DNA from: Hypomyces perniciosus
Taxonomy: Eukaryota; Ascomycota; Sordariomycetes; Hypocreales; Hypocreaceae
Assembly (NCBI GenBank): GCA_008477525.1
Contig: SPDT01000007.1
Coordinates: forward strand, 3,348,001-3,412,000
Direction of reading: 5' to 3'
DNA length: 64,000 nucleotides
Shown here: positions 10,819 through 23,093 of the stretch, in pieces
How positions within the stretch are numbered: position 1 is the stretch's first letter
Layout of the letters: each line of letters begins with the position of its first letter
Program-made: the position numbers and the translations under genes
The notes under the pieces: generated by a model
What the model saw: the letters and a program-made list of their open reading frames with translations, nothing else
Told to the model about the DNA's origin: nothing
Database searches by the model: none

Positions 10819-13800
10819 CTACAGCTCATCAATCGTATGGATACCCTCTTCAAACCTGCGACTCTTGGTGTTCGTCTCCTCCTGCTTGCCATTCTGAGGG
10901 GATGATGCGGCGGCTCCGCTGCTTGTCGCCACCTTCTCCCCTTTACGGCGTCGGTCCAAGGCCGCAATTTCGTCGTCGTATACAGTCCACTCAGGCACCT
11001 GTCTTCTGGCACGGTCAAGTTTGGGCTCCTTTGTTTGCGGATTGTTGCACAGATCGATTGTGCGAGCTTGGCCTAGGCTCTCGTCACTGCACCATGTCTC
11101 GCACCAAAGCCACTCCTGCGGTAGGCTGTGGATGGGAATGTAAAATTGCATGTGGTTAGGTAGATCCTGGTCCAGGTTCGCCAGGCTGCCTGGGTCGGCG
11201 GACAGGGAGTGATACTGCTGCCTGAGCCGGTCTCCGGCGGCAAGTTCACGGAAGCGCCGTAGGTCAACGACATAGAGGGCTGAGATGTGGTAAGGGAGAC
11301 CGCGGAGGTAACTGGCCCAATAGCCTTGCTTCCAGAAGCGGAAACCCTCCATCTCAACACGCGAATCGCACATTGGGGTGAATCCGTAGGGCGCTCCTTG
11401 AAGGTCGTAGTTTACCAGGTCCAGCATGTCCGTCCGGACAATTTGGTCAGCATCCACGAAGATGACCTTATCGAGTGACAGCGGGAATAGCACGTCCAAG
11501 AACAGAATTTTGTAGCCCCAGATCTCACGCTGCTTCTCCTTCTGTTGTCGCAGCCAGTGAGGCCACTTATATGATACCATCTCGTACTTGAAACCGTACT
11601 CTTGCGCCAAGTGTGGGATAAAATCCTTGAAAGATGGCGAAAGAAACTGTTCGATGAACCAGAACTTGACGGTGTGCTTGGTGTGACGCATGACCGAAAC
11701 CATCATGATGTTGAGCATGCGCTCGTAGAGATGACCGCTTGCCACGGAGAAGATGTTGATTTCGGCATGTTCTTTTTCAGAGACCGACTTAGCCTTAGCG
11801 AGACCCCCAAAGAGCCCCTCCGCGAATTTGAGGCCCTTGGAGACAATGCTGTCGCTCCGAGCTTCTCCTTCTTGCAAGACATCTTCCCTTTCCATACCAG
11901 GCCGTCGCTTGAGACGCGGATACAAAGTTGTGCCTTGGAAGTCCATCAATGCTAGCTCAGTACCGTTATCGCCGGGTACTGGATTCCATCCCCGAGCACC
12001 GATGCTTTCGATCTCATATATATCTGCACTTCGTCCCTCCTTCAACTGGATGTTGTAGAATCCGGGATTTGCCTTGAACTGGAAAAAGCCTAGGTTAGAC
12101 ATGATGATGGTGTCTGTCAAAAGAGGATCCTTTTCAGTAGCAAGCACAAGTTGGGCGCCTCGTGGTGGTGACCCTACGCCCTCCCTCGAGTGTCCCTCAA
12201 TAAGAATATGCTTCAACACATATGTGGCATCCACATCTGACTTGATGGAGCTCAGCTTGATGTTGTCCAGATCGTGGGCTGAAACTTGTGGCGCCACGAG
12301 CCATGCCGGCGGCACGTCCATGGCAGCAGTCAAAAGAGCTTCCGATGGCAGCCCCTTAAAAGTAGCCACCAATCCTTTGACTTTACCATCTTCATTGAAA
12401 GAAGGCTTAGATTCCAGCACATACCGAAAAAACCGCTTCACTGGCAGTTCATCTATCTGTTCCCTGGGATTCATGAAGAGTTTGACGTGAACCCCATCAA
12501 GTTCGGACAGCACCTTCAGAATAGGAGCCCATTTCTGACCCTGCTCGCTTACTGGGTTGAGGAGTCCGACAAGATGGATGCTTGCGGTTTCCTCATTTCC
12601 CACTTCAATGGTGGTATGTTTTGAATGCCAAGTACTGTAAAGACTGGATCGGATGGCAGGAGCAGACTCGAATATCCCTTCTGGTAAATCGGAAGTTGTC
12701 GAAAGAGCTGTAATAGATGTTAACTTGGCCGCAGCAAGTGGGCTAGAGAGCTTCTCGGCTAAGCCAAGATCGTCGATAGCCGCGTATACAGATAGGATTC
12801 GACTATTCTGCTCAAACTTGAGGAGCTGCTGGAAGTCGTCGGCATCGAAGGCAGACTCTGGTGTGATGGGGCCTACGACTCTCCCGTTCAACATCACCAT
12901 CTGAGAACCTGGGAGCGCCTTGGAAATACCAAGGAATTCTTCCAAGGCTTGGTGGTAGTTGATTCCTCCAACATCCTCACCATTTGTCTTAATTAGACTT
13001 TCTAGCTCACCCAGCGTCTCGATCTCGCGGAGTTTTCCCTCGTTGGCCTTTAGGGCTGCATTCACAGCAGAAGCGCCAGTGGGTGTGGCGGGATTGTGGA
13101 CAAAATCCATTCGCACGCCAGGGTTATTGCGTTTGAACTCCAGTGCAGAGAGGGCGAGCTTTTGGCCTTCATTTTCGGTCATATCGGCAAGAACTGTCAC
13201 TACCGCCCAGTTCTCTCTTGTCGATTCGGAAGATGATTCAAGGACAGGAATTTGGTCAAATAGGTCCGAATGTTCGGTATAAACCCTGTTGACATCTAGC
13301 AACCGAAGCTCTTTTTCATCTTCGGGCACTATGTAAGCGTTGCGTCGAGTAGCCGCTTTTTCGAGGAACACCCCCGGAACCCACGTGTCCTCCTCGATAG
13401 TTCCATGAAAGACTCCCTTTTGAACAGTTTGAAGGTCTTCATTTAAACGTATGCCCATAGCTTGCATCCAATTCTTATCATGGGGGATTGCTATCCCGTT
13501 GACGAAGAGTGGACGGTTTTTAGTGTCCGCTCTCAACCGATTGGTCCACCGATTAGCAAGTTTGGCTTGTTGTGCATGTGAGTCTGCGTGAAGGATCTCA
13601 GAGAGGGTCATCTTTTCGGAATTCGGAAGTAACTGTCGGCTCTCGACTATGCTATCGAATAGATTCTCGTCCGCTGACTCTTTAGACAATTCTTGGAGTC
13701 CTTTAAGATATGTATCGAGAACCTCAATACCGTAATTCTCGATTAAGTGATACATCACCTTAGCTTGGGTGACGGCATCTGGTGTCGAAGTAAGAGGGAC

Positions 13801-15427
13801 CAACCCCACTCGAACAGGGATCCCTCGAAACACAAACGACATCAATTGGGAAGCAAAAGCTACGTCTTCAGGGTTTGAAATGTCGACAGGCACAACGATG
13901 GTAAATATGTTTCTCGCAATGGGTGGCAGTTGACCAGGATATGTTCGTTGCAACAACTTTTCAAGATTAGCAAGTAGTCTTCCCAATCCACCATTATTAC
14001 ATACCGAAGCCAAGTCTTTTGGATAATCCGCATAGCGTTTATCGTTCTCAAGATCATTCAACCATATGAGTACTCTCCCGTCTTCCAGTTTATCCGTCCA
14101 ATCATATCTCAATGGTTCATCACCTCCTTTAGCATTGGCTACCTCTTGGTGTCCGAGAAGAGAAATTGCTTGTTTCCCACTGAAGCCAAGTGCACGAACA
14201 CCGTCGACAAGTTTCCGTTCACGGCGGAGCATCTCAATCAGAGCAAACGGCTCAATCTGGCGCTCAATAAGCTGAACACCATTCATCCACAGGTAATTGT
14301 CACCAGCAGGTAGCCTTTGTAATTGGTTTTGTTGGAATTCCTCTGAAAATTCGACTGATACATTGTGTGCAGCGATCGATGTTGAAAACTTCGGCAGATC
14401 CTGTGTTAACTTGACAAGTGTTTCGAATGGATCATCACTCCTCAGGATAAATGATGCCGCTTTCATGCCAAGGGAGGAGAGTTCGGATATGGACAAAGGC
14501 TTGAGATCAGTGACATCCTCCGTCTCATCCAGAATAGCATCCGAACTAAGGGGCCTATGTCCCGAATCTTGGGTGGCTATCCGATCATCTATGACGATGT
14601 AATCTGTTCTTTTCAGAGCCAGCTCGACCCCATATCCACTGATAGGGAGACTGGTGAGAGACGTCTCTCCGATGCGGCGATATCGGAGTCGATATTTCAG
14701 ATCCCCGTGCATTGCAGCCTTAACTAGTTGTTCATGAAAAGATCCGAAGGTAGGTGACGTCGGGTCGGCATAGAGAACGGCCTCCCTGCCAACACCAAGT
14801 GTTCGATCAAACGGTAACTGCTTAACTTGTCTGGAGCCTTGGTAAGAGTATATACTTTATACAAGATGGCAGATACGTACGCAGAAAACAAACTATCCTT
14901 GACACTTTTGTCCAACTCCGGAGTGCAATATTGTTTGCTATCGAGAAGCACCCAGTTTATGCACTCCGAGCTTGGAGGTTCCTTGATAGCAGTCTCAACT
15001 GCAGTCGAGTAGTATTGATAATGGGCTTCTATCCTGGGAGCTGCCGAGCGCAACGAGAGGGCGAGATTGAAAGTTGACAAGGCCTCGGGACTGGTAATAT
15101 GGCCGTCCGCGCGTAAGACATCGAGGAACTCAGCATAGAGAGTAGCGTCAGAGGAAGCCGAAGTAAAGTGGCCACTTGCGATTCGGTCCAAGAGCGGGAA
15201 ATAGGATGAGGAGTTTTCTCCTGCTGCGGTTTCCCTACCAGCATCTTAGTATTCCAGAGAGTATATGAAACTGGGTGGCGGAATCAGCAGTACAGGAGTT
15301 CAAGCAGATATGGGCCAGCATGAAATGCTGCATTCATGCCGACATTCACAGAAGGCGTGGCAGAGGCCTGCAATGCCAGCACAAGGCCCACCGCCAGGCT
15401 CCATGGTTGTTGCAAAAGACGTGTCAT
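10819..15427 (-). CDS. gpt1: UDP-glucose:glycoprotein glucosyltransferase (ER folding sensor)
   Basis: ER-lumen enzyme that recognises misfolded glycoproteins and transfers glucose from UDP-glucose to their high-mannose glycans, sending them back to calnexin. Three exons (15427-15294, 15234-14877, 14817-10819) give 1496 residues, the family's usual size. Residues 1-22 form a signal peptide (MTRLLQQPWSLAVGLVLALQ). The long middle holds the folding-sensor thioredoxin-like region. The C-terminal GT24 domain begins near INIFSVASGHLYERMLNIMM and has the metal-binding DAD at about residues 1286-1288 (VIFVDADQIVRTDM) and WKQGYWASYL. The protein ends HTIDEL, so IDEL is the probable ER-retrieval signal in place of HDEL. 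The first intron was placed by joining LLEL to LETAAGENSS; the second uses donor gtatct, which keeps the frame (FSAY to LPFDRTLG). The gene is divergent from coatomer alpha. Confidence 0.93.
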
Positions 15428-16098
15428 GGTTAACGGTACTCCGTGAAGTGAGAAGGGATATCCGATGAGATGGATATTGAGCTGTTGAAAGAGCTCACTG
15501 GGAGCTCACTTTGGCCCCGTTCAACACACTTGTGCCGCAATTCAGTCAAGGCGAGCTCCGTATTACTCTCTCAACCATGCTTCGACCCTAGCGAAGCTCA
15601 TGAAAAGGATGTGTTTTGAATATGCAACCCAAAATGTTGTCACCATCAACCATTTGTTTGTGAACACCGTCGCTAGAAAGCTGCCCCCTAATGAGTACTA
15701 GTGTCATGGCGTTCAGGGGCCATACGAGTGAGTAGTACTAATCTAGTAGTACTTCGTACCACTAGACGAAGTACTCCGTCTAGTGGAGATGGTAATTGGG
15801 CGGTGAAGTGCGGTGCCTCGGCGGAACAATGTTGCGGTATGGGGTGAGTGAGGCAATGCCCACAGTTGGAGATGGACACGATGCTCAATTGGAAGCCAGG
15901 AGTAGGGCCAACATCCAGCATACGACACACCATCCACTTCCGCTCCTCTTGATGCTGACCCGCCAGCAAGCTTGCAACAGCTATCGCGGCCAGGCAAAGT
16001 TCACCGGCATCCATCTTCCATTATTATAACTTCGTTATATTTGCGTCCCCCCCCCTCCCCCTTGATGCGCGAAGCTGCGGCTTCACCTCCCCGCCAAA
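15428..16098. promoter_or_regulatory. Shared divergent promoter of UGGT and coatomer alpha
   Basis: About 670 bp lies between the two divergent start codons, so both promoters must sit here. It includes TACGGAGTAC-type words and a near-perfect 28-bp palindrome at 15759-15786. A C-rich run lies close to the coatomer start (around 16046-16060). No TATA box stands out. Confidence 0.6.
15759..15786. repeat. 28-bp near-perfect palindrome in a divergent promoter
   Basis: The arms are CCACTAGACG and CGTCTAGTGG around the core AAGTACTC. Only one symmetric base pair fails to match. It could form a hairpin or bind a dimeric protein. Confidence 0.8.
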
Positions 16099-19000
16099 AT
16101 GCAGTCTTCACCAGGAATGTTGACCAAGGTCTGTGTTTCCATGCAGAACCCCCTCAGAGTTTATCCTAATACTTCTCACAGTTTGAGTCCAAGTCATCGA
16201 GAGCAAAAGGAATCGCTTTCCACCCTAAACGGTAGCTCGCGCGCCCCCTACCACGCCCAAGAGAACTTCAGGAGAGCTGACTAGGAGTATCAGACCATGG
16301 ATCCTCGTGGCGCTCCACTCGTCCACCATCCAGCTTTGGGACTACCGAATGGGAACGCTGATAGATAGGTTCGAGGAACATGACGGACCTGTTCGAGGTG
16401 TCGATTTCCACAAGACGCAACCACTCTTCGTGTCCGGTGGTGATGATTACAAGATCAAGGTCTGGTCATACCAAACCCGACGATGTCTCTTTACGTTGAA
16501 TGGGCATCTCGACTACGTCCGAACTGTCTTCTTTCATCACGAGCTTCCCTGGATCTTGTCTTCGTCTGATGACCAAACAATTCGCATCTGGAACTGGCAG
16601 AATCGTTCACTGAGTATGTAGACCCAAAACACCAGGTTAAAGAGACGAACGGATAGTGCTAATCACCCCCAAGTCTGCACGATGACAGGACATAACCATT
16701 ACGCGATGTGCGCCCAATTCCACCCGAAGGAGGACCTTGTGGTCTCCGCTTCTCTCGACCAGTCCGTTCGCGTATGGGACATCTCGGGCCTTCGAAAGAA
16801 GCACTCCGCCCCGACTTCGATGAGTTACGAGGACCAAATAGCACGAGCCAACCAGAATCAAACCGACATGTTCGGAAATACGGATGCTGTTGTCAAGTTT
16901 GTTTTGGAGGGTCATGACCGTGGTGTCAACTGGGTAGCTTTCCATCCCACAATGCCTCTTATTGTGTCGGCAGGTGATGATCGCTTGGTGAAGCTCTGGC
17001 GCATGAGCGAGACTAAGGCCTGGGAGGTCGATACTTGCCGCGGGCATTTCCAGAACGCCTCGGGTTGTTTATTCCATCCCCACCAAGATTTGATCCTGTC
17101 TGCAGGAGAAGACAAGACGATTAGGGTTTGGGATCTCAACAAGCGAACTGCTGTCCAGTCCTTCAAGAGGGAGAATGACCGGTTCTGGGTTATTGCGGCA
17201 CATCCCGAAATCAACTTGTTTGCGGCTGGCCATGATAACGGCGTCATGGTGTTCAAGTTGGAACGTGAGCGTCCCGCATCTGCTGTGCATCAGAACACAC
17301 TTTTCTATATCACCAAGGAGAAGCACGTCAAGTCATATGATTTTCAGAAGAATGCTGAGAGCCCGACGCTGCTATCTCTCAAGAAGCTTGGCAGTGCCTG
17401 GGTCACTCCCCGAACACTATCTTACAACCCTGCCGAGAGGTCTGTCTTGGTTACCACTCCTGCCGATGGCGGTTCCTACGAGTTATTGAACCTGCCCAAG
17501 GATGGATCCGGTGCAATTGAGCCTACCGAATCGAAACGTGGCCCTGGAAACTCTGCCATCTTCGTGGCCAGAAACCGTTTTGCCGTGCTCAACGTCGCGA
17601 ACCAAACGATTGATATCAAGGACCTGTCAAACAACACGGCTCGCTCCTTCAAGCCCCCTACCGGAACTACGGATATCTACTTTGGAGGAACTGGTAATCT
17701 CCTCATCATCACCCCGACAGCCGTACACCTTTACGACATTCAGCAAAAGAAGAGCACTGCGGAGCTTTCCGTTAATGGTGTCAAGTATGTCGTCTGGTCC
17801 AACGACGGCCTCTATGCGGCTTTGTTAAGTAAACATAATGTGACGATTGTGACGAAGACTCTCCAGCAAGTCAGCACTCTGCACGAGACAATCCGAATCA
17901 AGAGTGCGACATGGGATGATGCAGGCGTCCTTCTCTACTCGACTTTGAACCATGTCAAATACACTTTGCTCAATGGCGATAACGGCATTGTCCGAACTCT
18001 TGATCAGACTGTGTATTTGGTGCGGGTCAAGGGCCGCAATGTCTATTGCTTGGACCGAGCGGCGAAGCCTCGAATTCTGCAAATTGACCCAACTGAGTAT
18101 CGATTCAAGCTTGCCTTGGTCAAGCGGAACTACGAGGAAATGCTGCACATAATTCGAACCTCTAGTCTTGTTGGCCAGTCTATCATCTCCTATTTACAGA
18201 AGAAGGGATATCCCGAGATTGCTCTACAATTCGTCCAGGATCCGACAACTCGGTTTGATTTGGCAATCGAGTGTGGCAATCTAGATGTTGCCGTTGAGAT
18301 GGCCAAGGAGCTGGACAAGTCAAAGTTCTGGACTAGGCTGAGTGCAGAGGCCCTTGCCCATGGCAACCACCAGATTGTTGAGATGTGCTACCAGAAACTA
18401 AAGCAGTTTGACAAGCTGTCCTTCCTCTACCTAGCAACCGGTGATCACTCTAAACTTACTAGAATGGCTAAAATTGCAGAGCACCGTGGAGACTTCACCT
18501 CGCGTTTCCAAAACGCCATTTATTTGGGCGAGGTTGAGGACCGAATCCAAATGTTCAAGGAAATTGATCTTTGTATGTTCAAATGCGTTTTTGTTTGAAA
18601 TGAAAAAGAAAGAAAAAAGATGCGATACTAACCATATTGCAGACCCCCTAGCTTACATTACTGCCAAATCTCACGGCCTGGACGAGGAATGTGAAGCGAT
18701 TCTCGAGGCGACCGAGCTCGCTGAGGAGCAACTTACCTTGCCGACTTTGGGAGAAACTCTGACACCACCCAAACCAGTTGTGCCAACTTTCAAGGGAAAT
18801 TGGCCTACAAAAGCCACGTCACAGTCTTTCTTCGAAAAAGCTCTCCTTGGCCAAGTGGAGGGCTTGTCTCTGGAAGATGAGCCTGCTACTGCCAATGGAA
18901 TTGATCTGGAAGATGGTATAGAAGAGGACACGACAGCGAAGCGTGGTGTTTTGGCCGCTGAGGATGATGAAGATGCGGCAGGCTGGGATATGGGCGATGA

Positions 19001-20075
19001 CGACGTGCCCGAGGTCGATAGTGATTTTGTGAATGTCGATAGTGCGGAGGCTGGCGGCGCTGGTAGCAGCGAGGCCGATCTCTGGGCCCGCAACTCACCA
19101 CTCGCCGTTGATCACATTGCCGGCGGCTCTTTTGAGACCGCCATGCAACTATTGAACCGACAGGTTGGTGCGGTTCAATTCGCTCCCCTGAAGCCTCGAT
19201 TCTTGGAAGTATACCAAGCCTCGAGGACCTTCCTGCCGGCTTCGGCTGGCTTGCCGTCACTTGTCAACTATGTCCGCCGCACTGTCGACGAAACAGATCC
19301 TCGAAAGGTACTCCCTGTTGTCCCCCGCGACCTGGAGCACCTTGCGGCCAACGACTTGCAGAAGGGATACGATTCGATGAAGGCAAACAAACTAGAGGAC
19401 GGCGTTGAAATTTTCAAAGGCATTCTACATGCAATCCTAGTCAATGCCGTCTCAAGCGAGGGTGAGGTGTCAGAGGCCAAGAAATTGATTGTCTCGGCAA
19501 GCGAGTATGCCGTAGCGATGGGCATTGAGCTTGCTAGGAGAAACTTGGGTTCGCCGGATGAGGTGGCACAAGATCCTGCCAAACTCAAGAGGAGTCTGGA
19601 GTTGTCGGCGTACTTCACCATCCCCAAGATCGAGGTGCCCCACAGACAAATTGCCTTGTTGAGTGCCATCAAGGTGGCCTTGAAGAGCAAGAACTACAAT
19701 TCGGCATTGAGCTTCGCCAATCGCATCATTGCCAATGGAGGTGCCAGCAAGATCGTCGAGAATGTAAGTTGAATCATGATGTGACTATTTGTGCATGCAG
19801 AGCCAGTACTGACAGGCAATGTCCCTCTCTAGGCTCGGAAGACCAAGGCCCAATGCGAAAGGAATCCCAACGACAGTGTTGAGATTGAGTTTGACCAGTT
19901 CGCAGAATTTGAGGTCTGCGCAGCCAGCTACACCCCCATCTACAGCGGCACCTCATACGAGGAATGTGCCTTTGACGGCTCGAAGTACCACTCCAAGTAC
20001 AAGGGATCCGTTTGCAGAGTGTGTGAGGTTTGCGAGATTGGCAAGCATGGCAGCGGCTTGAAGCTGTTCGCATAG
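16099..20075 (+). CDS. COP1: Coatomer subunit alpha (COPI coat)
   Basis: Alpha subunit of the COPI coat, which forms vesicles for Golgi-to-ER and intra-Golgi retrieval and binds KKXX-type cargo tails. Six exons (16099-16128, 16182-16231, 16294-16613, 16674-18572, 18643-19763, 19833-20075) give 1220 residues, matching the family. The N-terminus after [10 protein letters not shown] is a WD40 propeller, with repeats such as [20 protein letters not shown] and [21 protein letters not shown] second WD-like region and an alpha-solenoid follow. An acidic linker ([20 protein letters not shown]) leads to the C-terminal domain that binds epsilon-COP, ending in a Cys-rich region and SGLKLFA. The first two exons are very short (30 and 50 nt). 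They were placed because together they give [19 protein letters not shown], the conserved start of the propeller. Confidence 0.95.
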
Positions 20076-20353
20076 ACGAATAATGAAATATTGGGGTTGT
20101 AAATGTGTAGACTTCCAAAAATGTCCCTGGCCAAGGGTGGTGTTTTAGAAGAGGGAGCAGCATTAGGATTTCGGGGTGATGCCATGTCTTTAGCCAATGT
20201 TATATAGGAAGCACAAAATTCATTTCAATCACGTTCTGGTTGACCGTTTGTGCACAATATCTATAGCGCAATGTGCTGTTGGGTGTGTCGATTGTGGATT
20301 AAAAATTCATATCTACTCATACAATGGAGGGTGTATGGCGAAGTTGCACCCCT

Positions 20354-21264
20354 CTATACGATTGTCTCCAACTCGCGAGCGTATCCTAGGGCGTTTTCTA
20401 TCACCATTTGGCTCATCTCCTTGTTCTGAGCACCATCGTCGCTGCCATCGGCAGCGGTATCTGGGAAGTAGATGTGGCCGTCCTTAACAACCCAACCACG
20501 GTGCTTAGCGAACTGAATGACGTCTCCCTCGGAGTTGAGGAAAAGCAGAGACTTTGTAGAGCTGATAGGGAGACTGGGGTAGGCTCGCTCACTGCTGCTG
20601 GCGATTTCGGAGCGGATCTGATTCTTAAGGATCTATGACGAAAGATAAGTCAGCGACGGTGTTTGCACAGTTGGGGGGGGGGAGAAACGTCATGTGCAAA
20701 TGCAGGTGCAGAAACAGCACGTACCTCTGAGAAAACGCTGTACTCGTCGCAGGGCACCTCGCTACTCTTCATGGCCTTCCACACGCGGTCGTAGCTTCCT
20801 TCCATCAACCACCTCTCCAGACGAACGGGATAGCCCAGATAGCGATCGCCCTCGACATCGGTTCCGCCGCCATCCCTGTTCGCCAGACTCTCCAGTTCTG
20901 AGTGGAACTCCGCATAGCGTCCCTGGGTGAGAAGCAGCAGCAAGCTAAGACCGGTGACTTTGTTGCGCTCGGGCAGGTTTGGTGGCAGCGTGGCGGAAGG
21001 AAGCTCGTAGAAGGGCTGAAGCTGCTGAACATAGCGAGTAAAGGCGTCGGGGTTCCTTGCCCGTATAGAGAAGAGGGCACCTTGCTCGTAGGTCTCACGG
21101 GCAAGGGCGAGGAGGTTTGAAGGAGTTGATGGATTCGGCGTGAGGGCGTTGAGGCTGAGGAGGGCGAGCTTGGCCTTTGAAAGGAGTGCGTTGGCCTCCG
21201 AGTAGCTCATGGAGGGGGAGCGCTTGAGTTGGGCGAGGATCTGGGAGAGATTGCGGTCGGCCAT
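20354..21264 (-). CDS. RPN12: 26S proteasome regulatory subunit Rpn12
   Basis: Lid subunit of the 19S regulatory particle (PSMD8 family), added last in lid assembly. Two exons (21264-20725 and 20632-20354) give 272 residues, the expected size. The body is helical with a C-terminal PCI domain: LLTQGRYAEFHSELESL, then LERWLMEGSYDRVWKAM, then across the intron VFSEILKNQIRSEIASSSE, and late in the protein AKHRGWVVKDGHIYFPD. An in-frame ATG 13 codons upstream (21303) is possible, but the chosen ATG has a strong context (gccATGG) and begins MADRNLSQILAQLKR, the normal start of the family. The gene converges on coatomer alpha with 278 bp between the stop codons. Confidence 0.92.
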
Positions 21265-23093
21265 GGCGAAGATGGTGTTACGCTTGTAGAGAAGAGCTGG
21301 CAAGAGAAGATGGGAGCAAGTCTAGATTTCGGCGATTACTTTGGTGGAGCGTGCTGATTGTGGATGATGCGCGGGATGAAGCTGTCTAGAGCTGCTAGGC
21401 TGAATGATGCTGACGCAGGGACCCAAATGAGCAGTAGCTGTCGTTGACCAGGAGCAGCCATAATAGTACCCTTATTATTCCGTTCCGGGTGTATTACATA
21501 AGCAACATTCGCTGCCTCCATTCAGACATCCACTTCGTAGATACATACCTTGCATGGAATGGGTTTCTCACGTTTTATTTTAAGGCAGCATGATTAACGC
21601 CTTTCTTTAGCAGTGATCTGAGGAATTTTCTATCTTGGAGTATACATGCTTCCCTGCCGTCTAGAAAGTCACTTAAATGTTGGGGGTCACATTATTAATA
21701 TTAGCTAAAGGTACTCCGTACATACATAGATGTTGCCTGGGCCAGGCAAGGCTGAATCAGGACCAGTTTGAGACGATCGTGTACTTTGTACATCTACTCA
21801 TCCCGAGGGATTCTTACAACGCCCAAATTTCGAGCAGCGGCTGAATTTGTGGCTGTGACTGGTTGTTACTCGTAGATTCCAAGTTCAATTCATGAAGGAC
21901 AGATCTAATTATAACCCGGGTCTGCCTGGTGCGTCGTGCAGTGCACATCCTACGTGCGGCCAAAGAGACTGGACTGAGCCAAAAGGGGGGGCCACTGTGA
22001 AAAGTCACAATTTCTACTCTGTGCGAGTGCCACAAAGTCCGTTTCCATCTCTTCTTACATAGAAGAAAACGCCGTCCTTGGGCTTGCTAACTTCCAACGG
22101 CAACTAGATGACAAGGCAAGGCTTTTTTATGTGGAGTGAGTGAGTCAGAGAAACAAGAGGTTGCTCTTTCATCTTTCAGCTTCGAAATGGTTTAATGCTG
22201 GCTGGGCAGCTTTCCTGTGATGTTCCATTAGTATGACGGGATCCTCATGATTAATATTCTGGCCTGAATGAAGTGAATGATGACGAAAGCTGCGCAACAT
22301 GGCGGCACAGCCCAGCAAACAGGGGATTTACAGTGGACTGATGCCGGGGTCAGGTGGCTATTGCGGGCCTATGGCGCTGTAAGCTGCCGCCTACACAGCA
22401 GCCACCGCCCCTCTAATACCCCCAAAAAAACGTGCGTGCTGGAGGCGTCCATCCTGCCCCTCATCAACCCACGCGATCATCCCTAATTGTTTTGTATAAT
22501 GCGCATGGGATTTTTACATTCTCAAGTGAAATACGAAGAAGCAACATCAACAGCCTGACTTCTGGCTTTGGACCTGAACGCTGTCCGGGTCTGTCTTTCT
22601 GCTTTCGGGGACACCAAAACCCCTGGGGGTTTTCTTCCTCGGTACTACTCCGTAGTATTGCCATAAGATAAGGGTGCATCGCCACGCCACATTACGGCTA
22701 TTGGTGTTAATTATAGCTCGTCAACTCGTATCCCACGAACAAGGTATCGCTCTGTATCTGGGCTGGGGGTTTCTCTAATATTCTCTTCTCCCAAGGTCTC
22801 TGACGAAGTAGTACCTTGGCTACTGACCCGCCTGTCAGCCAACCGCCTTCTCTCGCTTCAAAATCGCCCCGCAGTCTGGTCTCGATATCTTGATTCATAT
22901 ACTACGACAGACTCACGCTCCATACACGCTGCCGTTGCCTCTGTCGTCCAAGCGAGCTCCCGCTGCCCATAGCATCCGACATCTTCCTCGGCTGTCAGGC
23001 TGAGCTGTCAAGGCGAACCTCCACTGACAGCCCTGCGTTGCACTTAACACAGATAGCTACCAAACCGAAGCCGACGAAGCTCAACCCGACGAG
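21265..23093. other. Divergent intergenic region between RPN12 and SKT5
   Basis: About 1.8 kb between divergent starts. It holds a GTACTCCGTA word at 21711-21720 and C/T-rich sequence approaching 23094. No supported gene, RNA or repeat longer than the GTAC words. Confidence 0.45.

Noticed and set aside
11602..12624. Plus-strand frames within the UGGT gene
   Set aside because: Antisense shadows of a conserved coding exon with normal domain content.
14724..14816. Continuation of the UGGT second-exon frame past the intron (RLIEHLVLAGRPFSMPT)
   Set aside because: The conserved sequence LPFDRTLGVGREAVLYADPT lies in another frame after a well-placed acceptor, so this is intron read-through and wrong-frame reading.
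15029..15244. ATG at 15244 as the UGGT start
   Set aside because: It lies just inside the first intron and is out of frame with the conserved second exon; an upstream exon supplies a signal peptide and keeps the frame.
21265..21303. Upstream in-frame start for Rpn12
   Set aside because: Adds 13 residues not typical of the family; the downstream ATG has the better context.
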